From the NCBI GenBank assembly GCA_018001935.1, contig JAGNHB010000007.1:1027-65026 (forward strand): a DNA stretch of 64,000 nt, given 5' to 3'. This DNA is from Acidobacteriota bacterium (GTDB lineage: Bacteria; Acidobacteriota; JAAYUB01). The position numbers were made by a program, and so were the translations under genes. The notes under the pieces were generated by a model. That model was given only the letters and a program-made list of their open reading frames with translations. It was not told the DNA's origin and ran no database searches. Below, piece after piece: positions 63,420 to 64,000 of the stretch (within the stretch, counting starts at the first letter, position 1; the number at the start of each line of letters is the position of its first letter).

Positions 63420-64000
63420 TTGAGCCTGAAGCAGCGCCTGGTCAACCTGACGCCGGGGCGTCTCGTCCGCCTGTTCGCCGCCCCCTACATTGCCGGGGAC
63501 AGCGCCGCGAAGGCTGTGGAGACCGCCCGTACGCTGTGGGACTCGCGCGGGGTCCGGTCGACCCTCGACCTGCTGGGGGAAGACCTCCGGGAGGACGGGG
63601 AAGGGGAGCGGTCCCTCGCCGCCTACCACCGCTTGCTCGAGATCCTGGGCCCCCAGCCTTTCGCCACCCTCTCCCTCAAGCCCACCCAGTTCGCCGCGGG
63701 CGGAGAACCGGGACCCTACCGCCGGCGCATCGGGGAGATTGCGCGGGCGGCGCTCTCGAAGGGCATCGGCGTGACCCTCGACATGGAGGATCACCGCTTC
63801 ACCGACCTGACGCTCGGGGTCTACCGCGACCTCCTGCCCGAGGTCCCCGGGCTCGGGACCGTCCTTCAGTCGCGCCTCCACCGGACCCGGGAGGACATTC
63901 TCGCGCTCCGGGGGCTTGCGGCGAGGGTCCGGATCTGCATCGGCATCTACCTCGAACCGCCCGACATCGCGCTTCGGCAGAAGCCCGCCATGAAGGAGCG
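63420..64000 (+). CDS. Proline dehydrogenase, cut by window end
   Basis: The first 193 residues of a PRODH-type FAD enzyme: an N-terminal helical region (SLKQRLVNLTPGRLVRLFAA), then the barrel start with ATLSLKPTQF, VTLDMEDHRFTDLTLGVYRD, GTVLQSRLHRT and VRICIGIYLEPPDIA. The TTG start has GAGGGGGGAA eight bases upstream; an ATG 17 bp earlier is in another frame and stops at once. It oxidises proline to pyrroline-5-carboxylate. The gene continues beyond the window, so the presence of a P5C dehydrogenase domain cannot be judged. Confidence 0.85.
   Translation, partial: MSLKQRLVNLTPGRLVRLFAAPYIAGDSAAKAVETARTLWDSRGVRSTLDLLGEDLREDGEGERSLAAYHRLLEILGPQPFATLSLKPTQFAAGGEPGPYRRRIGEIARAALSKGIGVTLDMEDHRFTDLTLGVYRDLLPEVPGLGTVLQSRLHRTREDILALRGLAARVRICIGIYLEPPDIALRQKPAMKE

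Overview
This is a GC-rich, gene-dense chromosomal window from a Gram-negative bacterium. Outer-membrane logic appears throughout: LolA/LolB-like proteins, lipoproteins with lipoboxes, an MCE protein, a lipocalin and a type IV pilin-like protein. The gene mix includes YARHG/DUF3160, a PrkA-like AAA+ kinase, a WD40 serine/threonine kinase, phosphotransbutyrylase plus butyrate kinase, a tetraether-synthase-like radical SAM enzyme and TPR end-of-group lipoproteins. Together with abundant dispersed intergenic repeats, this fits a fermentative Acidobacteriota-like lineage best. That assignment is inference only: there is no rRNA and I found no tRNA to anchor it.

Layout. 1-175: 50-bp tandem repeats. 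0.3-4 kb: Nudix hydrolase, GT2-like protein, BatD-like/VWA pair. 4-8.3 kb (minus strand): NfeD-like protein and a Lol-like lipoprotein-sorting operon (LolB-like lipoprotein, FtsX permease, ABC ATPase, 70-aa membrane protein, LolA-like protein). 8.3-16.3 kb: degenerate 2-oxoacid-oxidoreductase-like protein, pilin with a sigma-54-type promoter, mutS2, PrkA-like kinase, Tes-like radical SAM enzyme. 16.9-22 kb: ALDH, upp, gyrB. 22-29 kb: two coupled pairs, DUF3160/CapA and trypsin-FHA/membrane HEXXH protein. 29-35 kb: S9 peptidase, gdhA, mazEF, frameshifted TPR lipoprotein. 35-41 kb: ispD, dCMP deaminase, GT-C enzyme, ihfA-merR, hemW. 40.8-44.7 kb: pgsA, AMMECR1, MCE, DUF2752, SpoIIE phosphatase.

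44.7-47 kb is an accessory island: a transposase remnant, a serine recombinase overlapping hicB and hicA, a Fic fragment and an AT-rich lipoprotein. 47-54 kb: WD40 kinase, ptb-buk, GT2. 54-64 kb: M13 peptidase, PilZ, LolA-like/aldo-keto reductase pair, dolichol-phosphate-mannose-synthase-like GT2, malQ, lipocalin and a proline dehydrogenase cut by the window end.

The strongest non-genic signal is a family of five 97-99 bp elements with terminal inverted repeats and an internal hairpin. Each is bounded by an 8-bp direct repeat (exact in three copies, 7/8 and 6/8 in the others) that fits a CARNNTTG-like target. It looks like an active or recently active MITE. One copy supplies the stop codon of a glycosyltransferase gene.
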